The notes under the pieces are model-generated. The model saw only the letters and a list, made by a program, of their open reading frames with translations, was not told the DNA's origin and did no database searches. This document shows, one piece after another, positions 47,701 to 62,346 of a DNA stretch of 64,000 bases. Origin of the DNA: Gnetum montanum. Lineage: Eukaryota > Streptophyta > Gnetopsida > Gnetales > Gnetaceae. Position 1 is the first letter of the stretch; each line of letters starts with the position of its first letter. Made by a program: the position numbers and the translations under genes. The stretch lies in contig MNCI01002098.1 of NCBI GenBank assembly GCA_015680685.1, forward strand, positions 482,457 through 546,456, given 5' to 3'.

Positions 47701-48361
47701 GTGGAAAAGTTCATCCCCGAGTTTACAGAAATTGCCAAGCCTTTGATGCATATGCTTAAAACATACGTCCAAGTAGAGAAAACACCAGAATCAGAGAGAG
47801 CTTTATCAGAAATTAAAAATTCTATACAAGAGGCTCCGTATTTGGTGAAGCCTAGGCTAAAAGAATATTTTTGGTTATATTCTTTTGCTTCGAATGATTA
47901 TATCGCTACCATTTTAACACAAAAAGATGATGAAGGTCAAGATGAACCAATTGGATTTTTTGGGTATTAGTTGAAAAGTTTAGAATTAAATTATTTAGAC
48001 TTAGAGAAACAAGCTTTTGCAGTCATCAAAGCACTTCAGCATTTTAAATATTATTTGGAAAGTTCATTAGTCCACATTATGCTAATTGAACTTGTAGTCA
48101 AGCGATTCCTAGCCCAAAATGAGATTGGATTGAAAAAAGGAAAATGGCTTATAAAGTTGCAAAGTTTCATATTTTCATTAGAAATATGCAAAACAATTAA
48201 GGGAATGGAATTAGCTAAGTTAATGACTAGAGAAAGTGAAGTATGTACACTTAATACCCATGAAGAGAATTGGTATGATGAAATTCTCAAGTTTCTTAAT
48301 ATAAGGAAAATCCCAAACAATTTAACTGCAAGTCAAAAGAGAGCTTTCTTCAAAAGAGCAC
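44719..48361 (+). pseudogene. pol: Gypsy pol: protease, extra RNase H, reverse transcriptase, RNase H
   Basis: This frame continues gag. In order it holds an acidic/Ser-rich linker and a protease with 'LVDSGATSTIMPLSICKKLG' (active Asp at 45,616). An RNase H domain (46,071-46,490) follows with all four acidic positions: YIDGSC, NNKAEYEAL, KGDSRLVCEQ and IADDLA. Then come reverse transcriptase (46,980-47,800; VRKKNGDIRLCVDFRN, active site VVYLDDITIF) and the usual RT-linked RNase H (47,870-48,080; LYSFASNDYIATIL), whose first Asp is lost. Stops lie at 47,497, 47,530 and 47,968. The RT motifs (VDFRNMN..., WGTFSYQRMPFGL) fit the Tat/Athila non-chromovirus side. In Tat elements I know of, the extra RNase H follows the RT block, so its place before RT is unusual. 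N at 46,433 and 48,362 are assembly joins. Confidence 0.85.
46387..46480 (+). other. Single-N join with exact 46-base duplication
   Basis: 46,387-46,432 and 46,435-46,480 are identical, separated by NT. It looks like two contigs whose overlapping ends were placed side by side. The true sequence is probably 48 bases shorter, and the reading frame is unaffected (48 is divisible by 3). Confidence 0.9.
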
Positions 48362-48362
48362 N

Positions 48363-49290
48363 AAATTCATGCAAAAATTAAAAAGGCTAGAGCCCCTTTG
48401 AAGCCAGTAGTTGCAGATAGACCATTTCAACAATGGGGTTTGGATTTTATTGGTACAATTACTCCTTCAAAAGCTAGACACAAGTTTATTCTCACAGCTA
48501 CTGATTATTTCACTAAATGGTCTGAAGCAAAGGCTCTAAGAGGAAGCTTAGCATCAGACATGATTAAGTTACTAGAAGACTACATTCTAAGTAGATTTGG
48601 TCCACCCTAAGTGTAAGTGTCAAACAATGGACGCACCTTTAAATCTGAAGAGTTTATCATATGGGCATCAGAAAAATCTATTTTCATATTTTCCTCATCA
48701 AACTACTATCCCCAAGGAAATGGCCTAGCAAAATCCACCAATAAAAAGCTTATCGCTTATATCAAGAAATCGATGGATGGAAATCCAGGAAATTGGATCA
48801 ATTATCTACAATCCACATTATGATCAGATTGAATTAGATTCAAGAAAGCTATTAGGACATCACCGTATAACTTAGTTTATGGTTTTCCAGCTAGAATTAC
48901 AAATAAGATTGTAAACTCAGCTTTTGAATTTGTACAAAGATATAGCAAAAAAATCGATAAAGATAGAAGTTTCATGACTTTGCTTATTAAAAGAGAAGCT
49001 GAAGTAGATAAAGCAAGGGATAAAATCTATTATAGAATACCTCTCAAGTTAAAAGATGATTTGATAGGAAAGCTCTGAAAAGAAATTTCAAGATAGGGGA
49101 CCTTGTCCTATTATGGAATATGAAGAAACCAAATAAGTTTACCCCGACATGGATTGGTCCCTTTCAAATTACAAAGTAATTGTTAAAGGATACTTACAAA
49201 TTATCAACTTTGGATGGCATGGAATTGCAATTTCCATATAATTTTTTGCATATAAAACATTATTTAGGACAATTGCATACAACATGAAGA
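48363..49290 (+). pseudogene. int: Gypsy integrase, zinc-binding part missing and catalytic residues lost
   Basis: After the N at 48,362 the frame shifts and enters the integrase core directly: 'RPFQQWGLDFIGTITPS' and 'ILTATDYFTKWSEA'. The N-terminal H2C2 zinc-binding region is absent, most simply because the join lost it. Of the D-D-E triad only the first Asp remains. The second reads VSNNGRTF (usual DNG) and the Glu position reads GLAKSTNK (usual AE.TN). Stops lie at 48,608, 48,614 and 48,824. The C-terminal 'WIGPFQI' tail and 'LSTLDG' lie near 49,150-49,220. No chromodomain. Confidence 0.8.
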
Positions 49291-49608
49291 TGTCCTTACA
49301 CAAAGTAATATATGTATATACTATTAGGTATAATATTACTAGGAATATAGTATTAATTATTATGTTTAATTATGCTATTGATATATAATTAGATAAGTAG
49401 ATAGTATATTATAATAGTAAATATATTTAGAAAATAGTTTTCCTTCAAGTGAGGCAAGTGGAAGCCTACAAGTGGAATTCTACAAGTGTGACAAGTGGAG
49501 AAGGTGACTCATCCACCACTTAGTGAGGATTGTGACAAATGGTTAGAATGCCTAAAAAGAAGGAAACTTGGTTGAAGACTCTTGGAGGGGATTTCAAATT
49601 TCTAGCAC
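49291..49608 (+). other. AT-rich spacer after integrase
   Basis: 49,291-49,440 is extremely AT-rich and holds no frame. 49,441-49,600 has short repeated CAAGTGGA/ACAAGTGG words. It leads into the promoter-like segment of the next ORF. Confidence 0.5.
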
Positions 49609-49619
49609 CTATAAAAAGA
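49609..49619 (+). promoter_or_regulatory. Internal TATA box upstream of the extra ORF
   Basis: CTATAAAAAGA lies 82 bases before ATG 49,701. The spacing leaves room for a transcription start near 49,640 and a short leader. It is nearly the same as the LTR TATA box (CTATAAAAAGG at 42,623). Promoter function is an inference. Confidence 0.45.
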
Positions 49620-49700
49620 GGATTGGGTTTCCTAGGATTTCATCATCCTTCAATTCAAGTTGAGTAGTGAAAGTTAGAGAGAGCTAATTTAGAAGAGGAG

Positions 49701-50159
49701 ATGGAGTTTGGAAGAGTAATGAGAAAGCCTTTTATTCCATATGTGATGGGATGTTTCCCTGAACATGTGTTAAAGGCTTACCTAAAAGCTAGATCATGTG
49801 GAGCTCCGAAAGAGTGCCCTTTCATGGCTTGGTTGTCCGATGAATTTTCTTTCCTCAAAAGAGGTTTAGAGATAGAGTCGAATGTTTCGGGACAATATCA
49901 AGATTGCACCAAAGAAGAGGAGAAAAGAGAAGAGAAACCAACGAATGAGAAGTCATGGGAAGAGGCCTTTGTCTCTCAAGAGGAACATGAAAGACCCAAT
50001 GAGGAAGAACAGAAGAGTGCTGAAGAAAAAGTTTCGGTAGATCCAGTTGAGAGCTCCACCAAGCCAAAGAATAATAAAATAGCCTTCATCACATCAGACA
50101 TTTCCTATAAAACAGTTAGAGAGATGAGGATTCCTACTAGAGTAACCCTCACAATTTAG
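49701..50159 (+). CDS. Extra 152-codon ORF in the gypsy element
   Basis: An intact frame from ATG 49,701 to TAG 50,159 lies between integrase and the polypurine tract. Residues 1-55 are mixed, with three Cys and a 'PFIPYVMGCFPEHVLKAYLK' start. Residues 65-125 are very Glu/Lys-rich and likely disordered or coiled ('EEEKREEKPTNEKSWEEAF'). The C-terminus is 'REMRIPTRVTLTI'. There is no signal peptide or membrane segment, so it is not a classical env protein. I do not recognise the family. Its lack of stops next to a decayed pol is notable. It could be an accessory protein of the element or a captured plant gene. Confidence 0.55.
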   Translation: MEFGRVMRKPFIPYVMGCFPEHVLKAYLKARSCGAPKECPFMAWLSDEFSFLKRGLEIESNVSGQYQDCTKEEEKREEKPTNEKSWEEAFVSQEEHERPNEEEQKSAEEKVSVDPVESSTKPKNNKIAFITSDISYKTVREMRIPTRVTLTI

Positions 50160-50351
50160 TTTCCATACCAAGAATAGTCCATGAAGGACTTGATAATGTA
50201 TAGTTTGTTTTTTTTCCTAGGAATGAGGTTTTTATAATATAAAACCTTATGTTTGATGAGAATTTTCCTCCAAAAAGATTTGTATGTTCAATAAAAGTTT
50301 AAGTATAGTTCAGTTTTAAAGGGCTTGCATATTTTATTTCTTCAAGCCTTT

Positions 50352-50367
50352 TTAAAGGGGCCAAAAA
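50352..50367 (+). promoter_or_regulatory. Polypurine tract of the gypsy element
   Basis: TTAAAGGGGCCAAAAA directly precedes the 3' LTR start (TGTTGGCAC at 50,368), where plus-strand DNA synthesis is primed. Confidence 0.7.
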
Positions 50368-53498
<3,131 letters not shown>

Positions 53499-53503
53499 GT
53501 TAG

Positions 53504-55165
53504 TTGCTATAAATTGGGAAGGATCCCTTTGTTCAGCTTGTAGGGTGATGAGCTTTTCTTGGAATCTTTGTAACTCTACTTCCACTTACTTGGCCCTAAT
53601 TTCAGCCATGACCAATTTTCCTTTGATGAAAATGAGGTCTAATTGTGTTGCTATGACATCTTGGGGGATGTCAAACAAGGACATCATAATCCAAAGCAAA
53701 CTCATGTTTTGTAGGAGTCATTGAGGGATCGGTCAAAACTTGAGCATCACGTGCTCCTATGGAATCTACTAGTGGAACAACAGGGATGTTAAATGATTCT
53801 TTGATGTGATCTAGGACCACCTCTACTATGCCTACAGCATCCTAGTGCTGCATGACCACCACCTTGGCACCTTCACCAATTTCCAATCTAACCTAAAAGG
53901 ATGCGACATTCCCAGAGAACTATTGAGACCACTAGGAATCTCCTCCTAAAATCAATGAAATATGTCCACTTGCAGGGTTGGCTGAAACAGTGAGCTATAC
54001 AACATCATCAATGACCATGAATAGGTTTTCAGCATCATGACTTTCCCAACTGATTGTCTCAGCGATTGTTTGAAGGTGACTAATAGACACCTGATAGTCT
54101 TGTTGCAGTGATGGCGATTGTTGGACTTGCTGGCTTATGGGTTGTATGCTGGACCCCGCTTCCTATTGTTGCCTAGGTCCTGCTATTTGAGGCATAGTGG
54201 GCCCAACTATTTTCTCTTCCTCTTATTCTAATTTCTTTCCAATGTCTTTCCTTAGCACTGACGGTTTGAGCAGTTTAGCATATTAAGAATTTTGGGCTTT
54301 TCTAGGAACATCATTCATGCAGCCCAAGATTCTAGCACATCTGCATAGCTTCTTGATAAGATAAGAAAAAGGCAAGGCAAGCTTCCCTATCTTTCTTTTT
54401 TCAAATTACCTTAATATCTCTATCATATATAAATGGGGTAGATTCACATTAAATTTTCCCATCAAAATTGCACTACCCCACACCACATAAGTAGATAATC
54501 TATTTAAACCTTTGATGGGGAAAAGGTGATAAGTGTCGATCTTAAAGTAGATCCTCTCTTCTAGGGTTAATTCTCTGTCAACTTTATTCTCCTTATCGTA
54601 AGCCCATTTCAACCATAATTTCCTTGCATCTGCGTCTGAGCAAGTGGATAAATAAGCAACTTTTGATCCTTCATTTGGAAGATTTAGGACCTTTGTAATG
54701 GCCTTTGTAGAAAAATCAAAGAAAACACCACCTATATTGGCAATGAGGCCTTCCTCCTTACCATGCCAGAATTGGTATGTTTCACCAAAATACCAATCCC
54801 CACTCTCCAAGAGGATGGGCCATAGTGAAGATGCCTTTAGTTGAGTCTACACTGGTTTAGGGGCAAACTTAGTGAAAGACCCAAAATTGAGCTCCACTAT
54901 CACAACTGCAAAGATGGACTTCTCCCAAATGGCTTGGAGACATTAAGGGGACAGCGTAAGATGTTGCCTTGGTTCTAAGGCTCTAACTTTACCACCTTCT
55001 ACATGGCCAGATTGCACTATCACAAGGGTTTCCTAATGAATGCCAAATGAGTGGGCCTCCTAGTCTGCATGTTCTACACGAAGCTCTTAGCCTCTACCTC
55101 CTCTCAAGTGTTTAGATGCTCCTTGGGAGGGTCTTGCTTGATCTCCTTTAGTTGGGGCCATCTCT
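53504..55165 (-). pseudogene. E1 ORF3, N-terminal part with putative plant transposon-protein domain
   Basis: On the minus strand a frame starts at ATG 55,165 ('MAPTKGDQARPSQGASKH') and runs, with scattered stops, to the gypsy insertion. The uninterrupted core 54,406-54,810 has 'FWHGKEEGLIANIGGVFFDF', 'AITKVLNLPNEG' and 'LTLEERIYFKIDTYHLFPIKG'. This resembles the 'putative plant transposon protein' domain (Pfam Transposase_32) often found in extra ORFs of plant LTR elements. A Gln/Ser/Pro-rich part follows (54,090-54,250). It continues at 40,468 as coiled coil. Many stops are single changes of Gln-type codons. Function unknown. Confidence 0.6.
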
Positions 55166-57660
55166 AATCACACAAAAATCATTGTTACTAGGGTTATGTA
55201 GAGAAATTTTTATCAATTCATACCTCACTCATTGTCTTAATTAACAATCCATAATTATGTAGTGTGATTTTTAGAGTTAGAAATATTTTTGAGAACTGAC
55301 TCCAAAAGGTGTTATTGTTGACCTTACAATCATTTGGGTGACCTGGGTGATTGATAAAAAATTGCTTGGCATTTAAACACGGAAGGTTTCTTTGGTAAAC
55401 ATTGAATTTCTTACCCCTATGATATCCTTTGGACAATGGAAAATTTTGAAAAACTTTTGCACACCTCCCACTATAGTACTCTCCCATGACTAAGTGAAAC
55501 ACTCTGGATTCAACTAGGATCAAACAAAATTGAAATCAAAATGTTAGGAAGTGAGATATTGTACTTGGAAGATGGATATGTAAAGCACTAAGTCGCAAAG
55601 GAAAATTTGAACAACTCCTCTAGTGTTAGATGAGAGAAATGAACTTGAAGTGGATGGGGCCATGAGTATATATATGTAGGGGAGACACGATATCGCATAC
55701 CCGATATTAGGTACCTGGTATTGCATCGAACACCATATTATGTGCGTGATATCCCATTGCCACCAAAATTCATTGAATGCAAGGACTGAGTGGGAACAAG
55801 AAATTTTTTATGTATAATGAAGGATTGGAAATTACATTGGAAGCTTTGGGATATTTAGAAAATTAAATTTGAGGCACTAGAAGTATGTCATGGTGGGATC
55901 ATTTATGAAAATTTGTGAAAAAGGGCTAGGACAAAGGGTGTATAGTAATTGTTAAGAAACGATTGATTACAATGATAAGGGAAAGGACAATTCACTTAGG
56001 TAAGTAGTCGAAGGGTGTAAAATAATGTGTTGTGTGCAATAGGGACAAGTTACAAAAGTTACACAAGTGGGTCCTCCCCAAAGCAGGCTCTAGCCTATGA
56101 TGCCCTTGTGGAACCACATCTCTAATGTTCGTAGGCACTAGAGAAGTTGAATGAAACATATACCTATGAACAAAACACACAAGTTAAAACCACTAAGTTG
56201 ATATAATAACTCTATGTTACACCAACCATAAGTTATGAACACTCAGACAACAAGATGAGATGGACATAGAAGGGATTGCAGAAATCGGGACATGAGGTTC
56301 TCATGATGGTCACAATGGAATCTTGTGTGTAATTCATGGTTAAATAACCATGTGTCTAGCTTCCAAGTTCTAGACCAAGTCCATACCACATTACAGTGAC
56401 ACTACATCGCTTCATCGCATCGACAAAAAACCATAAGCCTATCAAAGTTGCAAGGAGTAACATCACTTGGCATTTTGTTCAAGGGAGGAGCAAGAGAGGA
56501 GTTTCATAATGGCTCATCCTCTTTCTTTCCTTCTCTTCTCTTATTTTTTCTTTTTTGATTCATGTTTGGCTCTATGAATTCGCCTACCCTTAGGCATGGA
56601 TGCATGTCTTTCCAGTGGAACCCATAGAAGCCTATTGAGTGCCATTTGAGTTACTCTTACTCCCATTTTTCATTAGATCTATAAGGATATAGTTACAACC
56701 TTGACAACATGATAGAACATATGGAAGTAGCAAAAGAGAATCTACGAATCCCCTTGGTGTCATACCCTTGTCATTCCACCTTGGTCCTTCACTTGTCTTT
56801 CCAGACATAATGATTATCAAATTATTTATAGTTGAATGATGAGAAAGATTACCATTGTGACCAGAGCACAAACCTCTTATTAATGGAATAGGTGGATGGA
56901 TGTGGTAGTCTCAATGTCTAAATAATCATTCCCTTATGACTAGGCAGCATAGAGAAAAACCTCACCTTAATGGGAAATATGATCAACTTATTCACGATTG
57001 AGATTATAACAAAAAATTGAAAACAACAATTAGAAAAAGTAAAAGAAATAGAGAAATGATAAAAAATCATAAAAAAAAGATAAAATAACAGTTATGAATC
57101 CTGGAAATTAGAATGGGTGGTGACCCCCATTACTAAACATTTGGTCATGGCTAGGATTAATAAGTGGATGAATAGGATCCATGCATGTATGAAATGTTAG
57201 GGGCCCATCATGCCCCAGCCACTAGGTGTCTATTTGTGGTATCGTGGTTGGGTAGAGAAATTTTTGGTCACACACATGATTATAGAAAGCATAGTGGGGC
57301 AGGTTAGATGATGTGTGTACATTATGAGGGAAATCTGACCCACTATGGCACCCTTGACTAGATGGCAATATGCACAGATCTATGTGTCCCTCCACATTGG
57401 TGAATTCACTGGATCATGTGGATGTTAAAGTGTGAGGTGGAGGCTTGGGTATAGTGATAGGGGCTATTGATGGGGCTAAGGAAGGTGTGGCACTGAGTTT
57501 TCCTTAGGCTGGTATAGAAGGTGAAGTTAGAAGTGTGATTCTTCTTCTTACAGTCATGCCTAAAGAAGGGAAGGTTTCAATGTTGTGGAGGGAACCTACT
57601 TTCATTAATAGCAACAACACAAGTTACATCCAGTGGTTGGCATGGTGGTGAAAAACCATC
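55166..57660 (-). mobile_element. E1 internal region without pol
   Basis: Between gag (from 57,670 up) and ORF3 I find no protease, reverse transcriptase or integrase. 56,000-57,100 shares blocks with E2 (GGGGAGGACCCACTTG near 56,080 on the minus strand; the T-rich tract near 57,000-57,080). 55,540-55,780 contains a TATATATA box and CGATATCG/GATATT palindromes like the U3 of the LTRs, possibly a fragment of another LTR or an internal promoter. Confidence 0.55.
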
Positions 57661-57669
57661 TAATACACG

Positions 57670-59640
57670 TCATGGTGGTATAGAAGGAGGTGAAGGATGA
57701 GAATACCAAGGTTGAGGAGAAGTGTGAGATGTATGAGGTGGTAATCCCTCAGGAGAAGACATGGGGCAATGGTGCTCAAGAGTGATAATGGTGATTGCAA
57801 ATAGAGGATTCAGAACTGGTTGGAGAAATAGGATGTTGAACATAGTAGGCATTTGGTTTTGGTGGACAGAGAAGATGTCGCTGGCTAGATGGTGGCCTTC
57901 CCCATGCCTATGAGTTTTGCCATTGTGGTGGAGCAAAGTGTTGAGGCTGGTAATAGCTCCCCTTGGATAGTACAATGGGTCATGGGGTTGTCCATAATTA
58001 CCTTGTGGAATAGGGATGTGCCTAAATCAATACCTTTTTAGGAATTTTTGGTGCAACCTCCTTGTCCAATGCTCATATAGATGTGACAAGATTGGGTAAT
58101 GACCCTTTGGATGGTCATATAAATAAACATCACATCCATCCTCACTATCCATAGTTGAGCCTTTGGCCTCATTACCCTTAGCCATTCTCCTTGGTTACCA
58201 ATCAATGTTCTTAACTATTTCTGATTTCTGTGCCCTCTATTTGTTTTGATTACTAGGTTTATTTTGGATGATCCTCTTCTCGACAGTGTCTTCTAAGTTC
58301 ACACTTTGTTCATTTTCCCATATGATCATCTTGTTATGCTTTGCCTCAATTTCATCTATCAATTTATGTATTGACAAAGGCTGGGACTATATCACCCTTT
58401 CAGAATTAGTTGTTTTCTTTTCGTTATGGATTTAGACCCTTGTTGTTTCTAGAGTTGGGTCTCACTCAAATGCTTTGGCATTCTCTCATTTAGATAATTC
58501 TCTCTCTTCTTTTGCTAGATGCTCTATTAGTTCTTCAACCTGGTGGCCTTGGGGCTTATATAGTTGTCCTTGGGCATACTTTCCAAGGTTCACCCTTGTT
58601 TCATTGCTAAGCCCATCTATAATGTGGAATATTTGCTCTTTCTTGGAGAACATATGACCTGGACATTTATTCAATAAGGAATAGTATCTATCTAAGGCAA
58701 TGTCCAAGGGTTCTTATTGTTCTTATTTCCATCTTTGAATTTGTCTCCTCAAGGTGGACACTTGCACATAGGTCTGGTATCTTTTAGTAAAAATTTCTAA
58801 CATGGTTGACCATTGGCTGATTGAATTTGGTTCCAATGATCTATACCACACTTCGAATTTATCAATTAGTATCTTAGGGAAGAGCTTAAGCTTTTGCCAT
58901 TTACTATCCATATTATTGAGCACACATGCATCATGGAAGACCTATAAATGACATTGCAGGTTTGAATCATAGCCTCCTGCAAATTTTGGAATATTATTCA
59001 AGTTGAGCTTAGGTAGTCAACTCTTCTTGCAATGCTTGCGAGATATCTTAAAATGGTTTATCATTGTTAGAAAAATGGTGATTAAAATCTCTATTTGATT
59101 GATGGTGATGATAGGGCTAGTATTCACGTTGATGACCTTGAGTGTAATCGTGGGTTTGATTTTTGCTTTTACTTTGACCCTTTCATGGAGCTCTATCTCT
59201 ATTCCTACATTCATCTTTGTCAGAACTAGACATTGAAGTTGAGGAGGAAGATGTAAATGAGGAACTAGTAGGATAGCCATGGCTTCTATAATGTCCCTCA
59301 TGATCCCTTTGTTTATCATTTCTAAGTACTAAGGAGGTCTTAGGCCTTGAGTCCTTCCCTAGTTTAGGACTAATGTCATCTCCTTGAAGATTGTCTACCT
59401 TAGGTGAATGTAGTCTTCGAGTGTTGTTAGGGTGGCCATGGTCATGAAAAACCCCTTCATAAGATGGATCACTCCAATCTTCTTCATTATATAATTCGTT
59501 AGTTCTCCAATGAATAGTTGTGCTACATGGTTCATAATCATTTCCATGTGAGTGAAACATTGTTGTTGATTCATGATGTGTGTTTGAATACTCCTCGAAA
59601 GATATATCATTAATACCTTATTACAATGATCTTGTGTAAT
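57670..59640 (-). pseudogene. gag: E1 gag
   Basis: Minus strand: an N-terminal hydrophilic part (59,183-59,600; 'MFHSHGNDYEPCS', a Ser-rich 'SSSFTSSSSTSMSSSDKDE'), then the capsid block in two frames: 'MDSKWQKLKLFPKILIDKFE', 'VWYRSLEPNSIS', 'MLEIFTKRYQTYVQVSTLRR' (58,723-58,923) and 'ALDRYYSLLNKCPGHMFSKKE', 'HIIDGLSNETRVNLGKYAQG' (58,486-58,707). A Pro/His-rich C-terminus follows (57,670-57,975). It is the best-preserved gag of the four E elements, still broken by frameshifts. Confidence 0.8.
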
Positions 59641-59663
59641 ATAGCCAATCTAGATAACTAGCA

Positions 59664-59685
59664 CCATTGCTAGTAATAGCACCAA
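59664..59685 (-). promoter_or_regulatory. E1 primer-binding site, decayed
   Basis: The minus strand reads TTGGTGCTATTACTAGCAATGG directly inside the 5' LTR. It is recognisable against the E4 site (TTGGCACCATTGTCAAGGAC). Confidence 0.55.
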
Positions 59686-60451
59686 TGATGAGTGGTGAGG
59701 TACCCCTATGCTCAACCATACAAATATGAGCATGTATGCATGATCTAATTAAACTTCGCATATGGACTAGTTGTGGCACCTAGATATTTATACATTGATT
59801 GCAGTTCACTGTCTTCCCACCTAGACTAGTAGTAGCTTTGTCACGTATGGTTTAGTCCGCAGTGAGGCATATGATGTTGTCCTAATCTCTATGCTACTCC
59901 TCATAACAGAAAAGATAAATTGATTAAATTGATAATAAGAGCAAAACCTAAATTAGCCTATGGCAATGGTATCCATCCTTAACCATCCATGCATGTCTTG
60001 GACTTCATGGGATTACTGCTGGGCATGCCAAGTATTCACACTTAACCGCTTGTGATTAAGGCATACACATTCCACTTAATGATAGGAAAAGTAAATAACA
60101 ATAAATTGAACTGTAATTAAAGAAAAAATTAAATAATGAAATTAATATAAGTGAATGCTGCAATGATGAAAGTAATCTAGATCTTTATTTTTGGTCATGC
60201 ATGTGTCCAAGTACATCACACTCAAACAAAGGTGTTGTACAATTATAAACATCACACTGCGAGCATGCACTGAGAATAACTAAAGGCTAAATTACCAAAA
60301 GAAAAGAACTTATAACTCTCTAATGATCTAATAATTTTCTTGTTGTGCACCTAAGTGTTGTATTTATAGGCTAACACAAGAATCACGTTATTGTATCCAA
60401 GTCAAGATATTGTGTACCCAATATCGGGGCCTGACAAACTGCGATTCATCA
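59686..60451 (-). mobile_element. E1 element: 5' LTR
   Basis: 766 bases from TGATGAGTGGTGAGG to ...GCGATTCATCA, followed by target duplication ATGTT (60,452-60,456), matching 38,417-38,421. Minus-strand TATA box CCTATAAATA at 60,361-60,370, with GATATTG/CAATATCG units beside it. Confidence 0.88.
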
Positions 60452-60564
60452 ATGTTGAATTCAACTGAATTCTATGGATGGGATTAGTGTCATATCTAGA
60501 TTGTTAAGTGTTGATCATAGGTTGTTGTTTTCCCACTTGGACTAGTGGTAGCTTTGTCATGTAT

Positions 60565-61446
60565 TGATGAGTGGCAAGGTACCTCTACAGTCAACCATAC
60601 AAATATGAGCATTTCACGCACGATCTGGTCGAACTCCGTAAACGGGCTAGTTGTGGTATCTAGATGGTTACTCATTGATTGCAATTCATTGTCTTCCCAC
60701 TTGGACTAGTAATTGCTTTGTCACATATGGTTTAGTCCAAAGTGAGGTGTATGATGTGTTTTCTAGACTAATGCTAATCCTAGAGACATTGGAAAATAAT
60801 GTTTAATTAAGCTAGGATGAAAAGGAGAGAGAGTTAAACTAATAGGAGATAGGGAGAGAGAATCTAAGCTAGCCTAAGTGCGATGAGAATTTGTTCCTTA
60901 ATCATCTGTACACATCTTAGACCTCGTGCATGACTACCATTGGGATTACCAAGTGCATGGCCTAGGTACGCTACTGGGATACCAAGTAGTCACACTTAAA
61001 TGCTGGTGATTAATTCATACTCATTCCGCGTTTAAGAAGTTTAGGGTGAAGAGATATTAACTATGAAAGAAATAAATAACAATAAAAATTAAATAATTAA
61101 ACTAAGTGAATGCTGCAGTGATGAAGTAATCTCGATCTTCATTTTTGGTCATGTGCATGTCGATGTACGTCACACTTGAATAAAGGATGCCATACAATTA
61201 CAATCATCACATTGCAGGCATGCACTAGGAGAAAGGGTTGAGAGGAAAAATTGACAAAAAGATCCTACTCTAAATTGACTCTTAAAACTAACTGAAAAAA
61301 TCTCCCCTTCTCGTGTGCCTACATGTGTATTTATAGGCCCACACAAGAACCATAATATCGTGTATCCGATATCATTATTGGGCTGCAATATCACCTACCT
61401 AATATCGAGGATTCGATATTGTAGCCTGATGAATCACAATTCATCA
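60565..61446 (-). mobile_element. Solo LTR nested in the outermost LTR
   Basis: 882 bases from TGATGAGTGGCAAGG to ...CACAATTCATCA, with TGTAT on both sides (60,560-60,564 and 61,447-61,451). Same family as E1. TATA box (minus) at 61,328-61,337, with CGATATC-type palindromes at 61,350-61,430. There is no internal sequence, so it arose by LTR-LTR recombination after insertion. Confidence 0.88.
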
Positions 61447-62346
61447 TGTATGGTTTAATTCAAAGTGTGGCATATGAATATGATGTTGTGTAGGCCTTAA
61501 ACTAACTGAATAATAATATTGAAATTAATTATTTAATCTAATTAACAATAAAATTAAATCCTAAACTATCCTAAGGGGAATGAGTGTTTATTTTGAGCTT
61601 ACTGTACACATCCTAAACTCACGTACTCGATGCTGAGATTACTAAGTGTTATGCTACTAGGCGAACTAAGTAATAGCATTGTTGGGATTACCAAGCAAAT
61701 ACACGTTTATGCTCAAAACTGGTCACACTTATTCTAGTAATTGATTAACATGCATGGAAATGTAAATATTAACTAAGTACATGGAAAGTAAATTATATTG
61801 AAAGTAAATTTAATCTAAGTCAAACTGGTGCAATAAATATGAATTAATCTCAATCTTATTGTCATTCATGGAATATGCCACTCGAATAAGACACTGTATA
61901 ATTGGCTTAAATCCACGCTGTGAGTACTCATTGACTATTTGCTAAGATTCTAAAATAAAACTACAAGAGTTTGACTATATTATTGACTAAATGGTGTCAA
62001 ATATGTGGTAGCTACTTGCATATTTATAGGCAAATACAAGTAGTGCATCAATGGAGATGCGTTAATGCATTTGGATGCATTAACGAGGATGCATCGATGT
62101 AGATAAGTTATAGCAGATGCAACATTAGATCCTACATATAGAAGATATGATGTAGCATCTATGATGTAGCATCCAACTAAGATACATCAACAAGGATGCT
62201 ACAATGTCGATGCAATGCAGCATCTATGATGTGGTATCAACGATATAGTATCTATGAAATCTCAACCAATTGATACACTTAACAAAATGATGCTTCATCA
62301 TATCCCCACGACTTAGCTACCTAACATATAAGGTCTCATCAATTAC

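Noticed and set aside
62260-62341. Polypurine tract after CTTCATCA (62,300), which would make the right-hand LTR end earlier
   Set aside because: The ATTAC duplication and the LINE reading frame both place the end at 62,341. TATCCCCACG resembles the E1 tract by chance.
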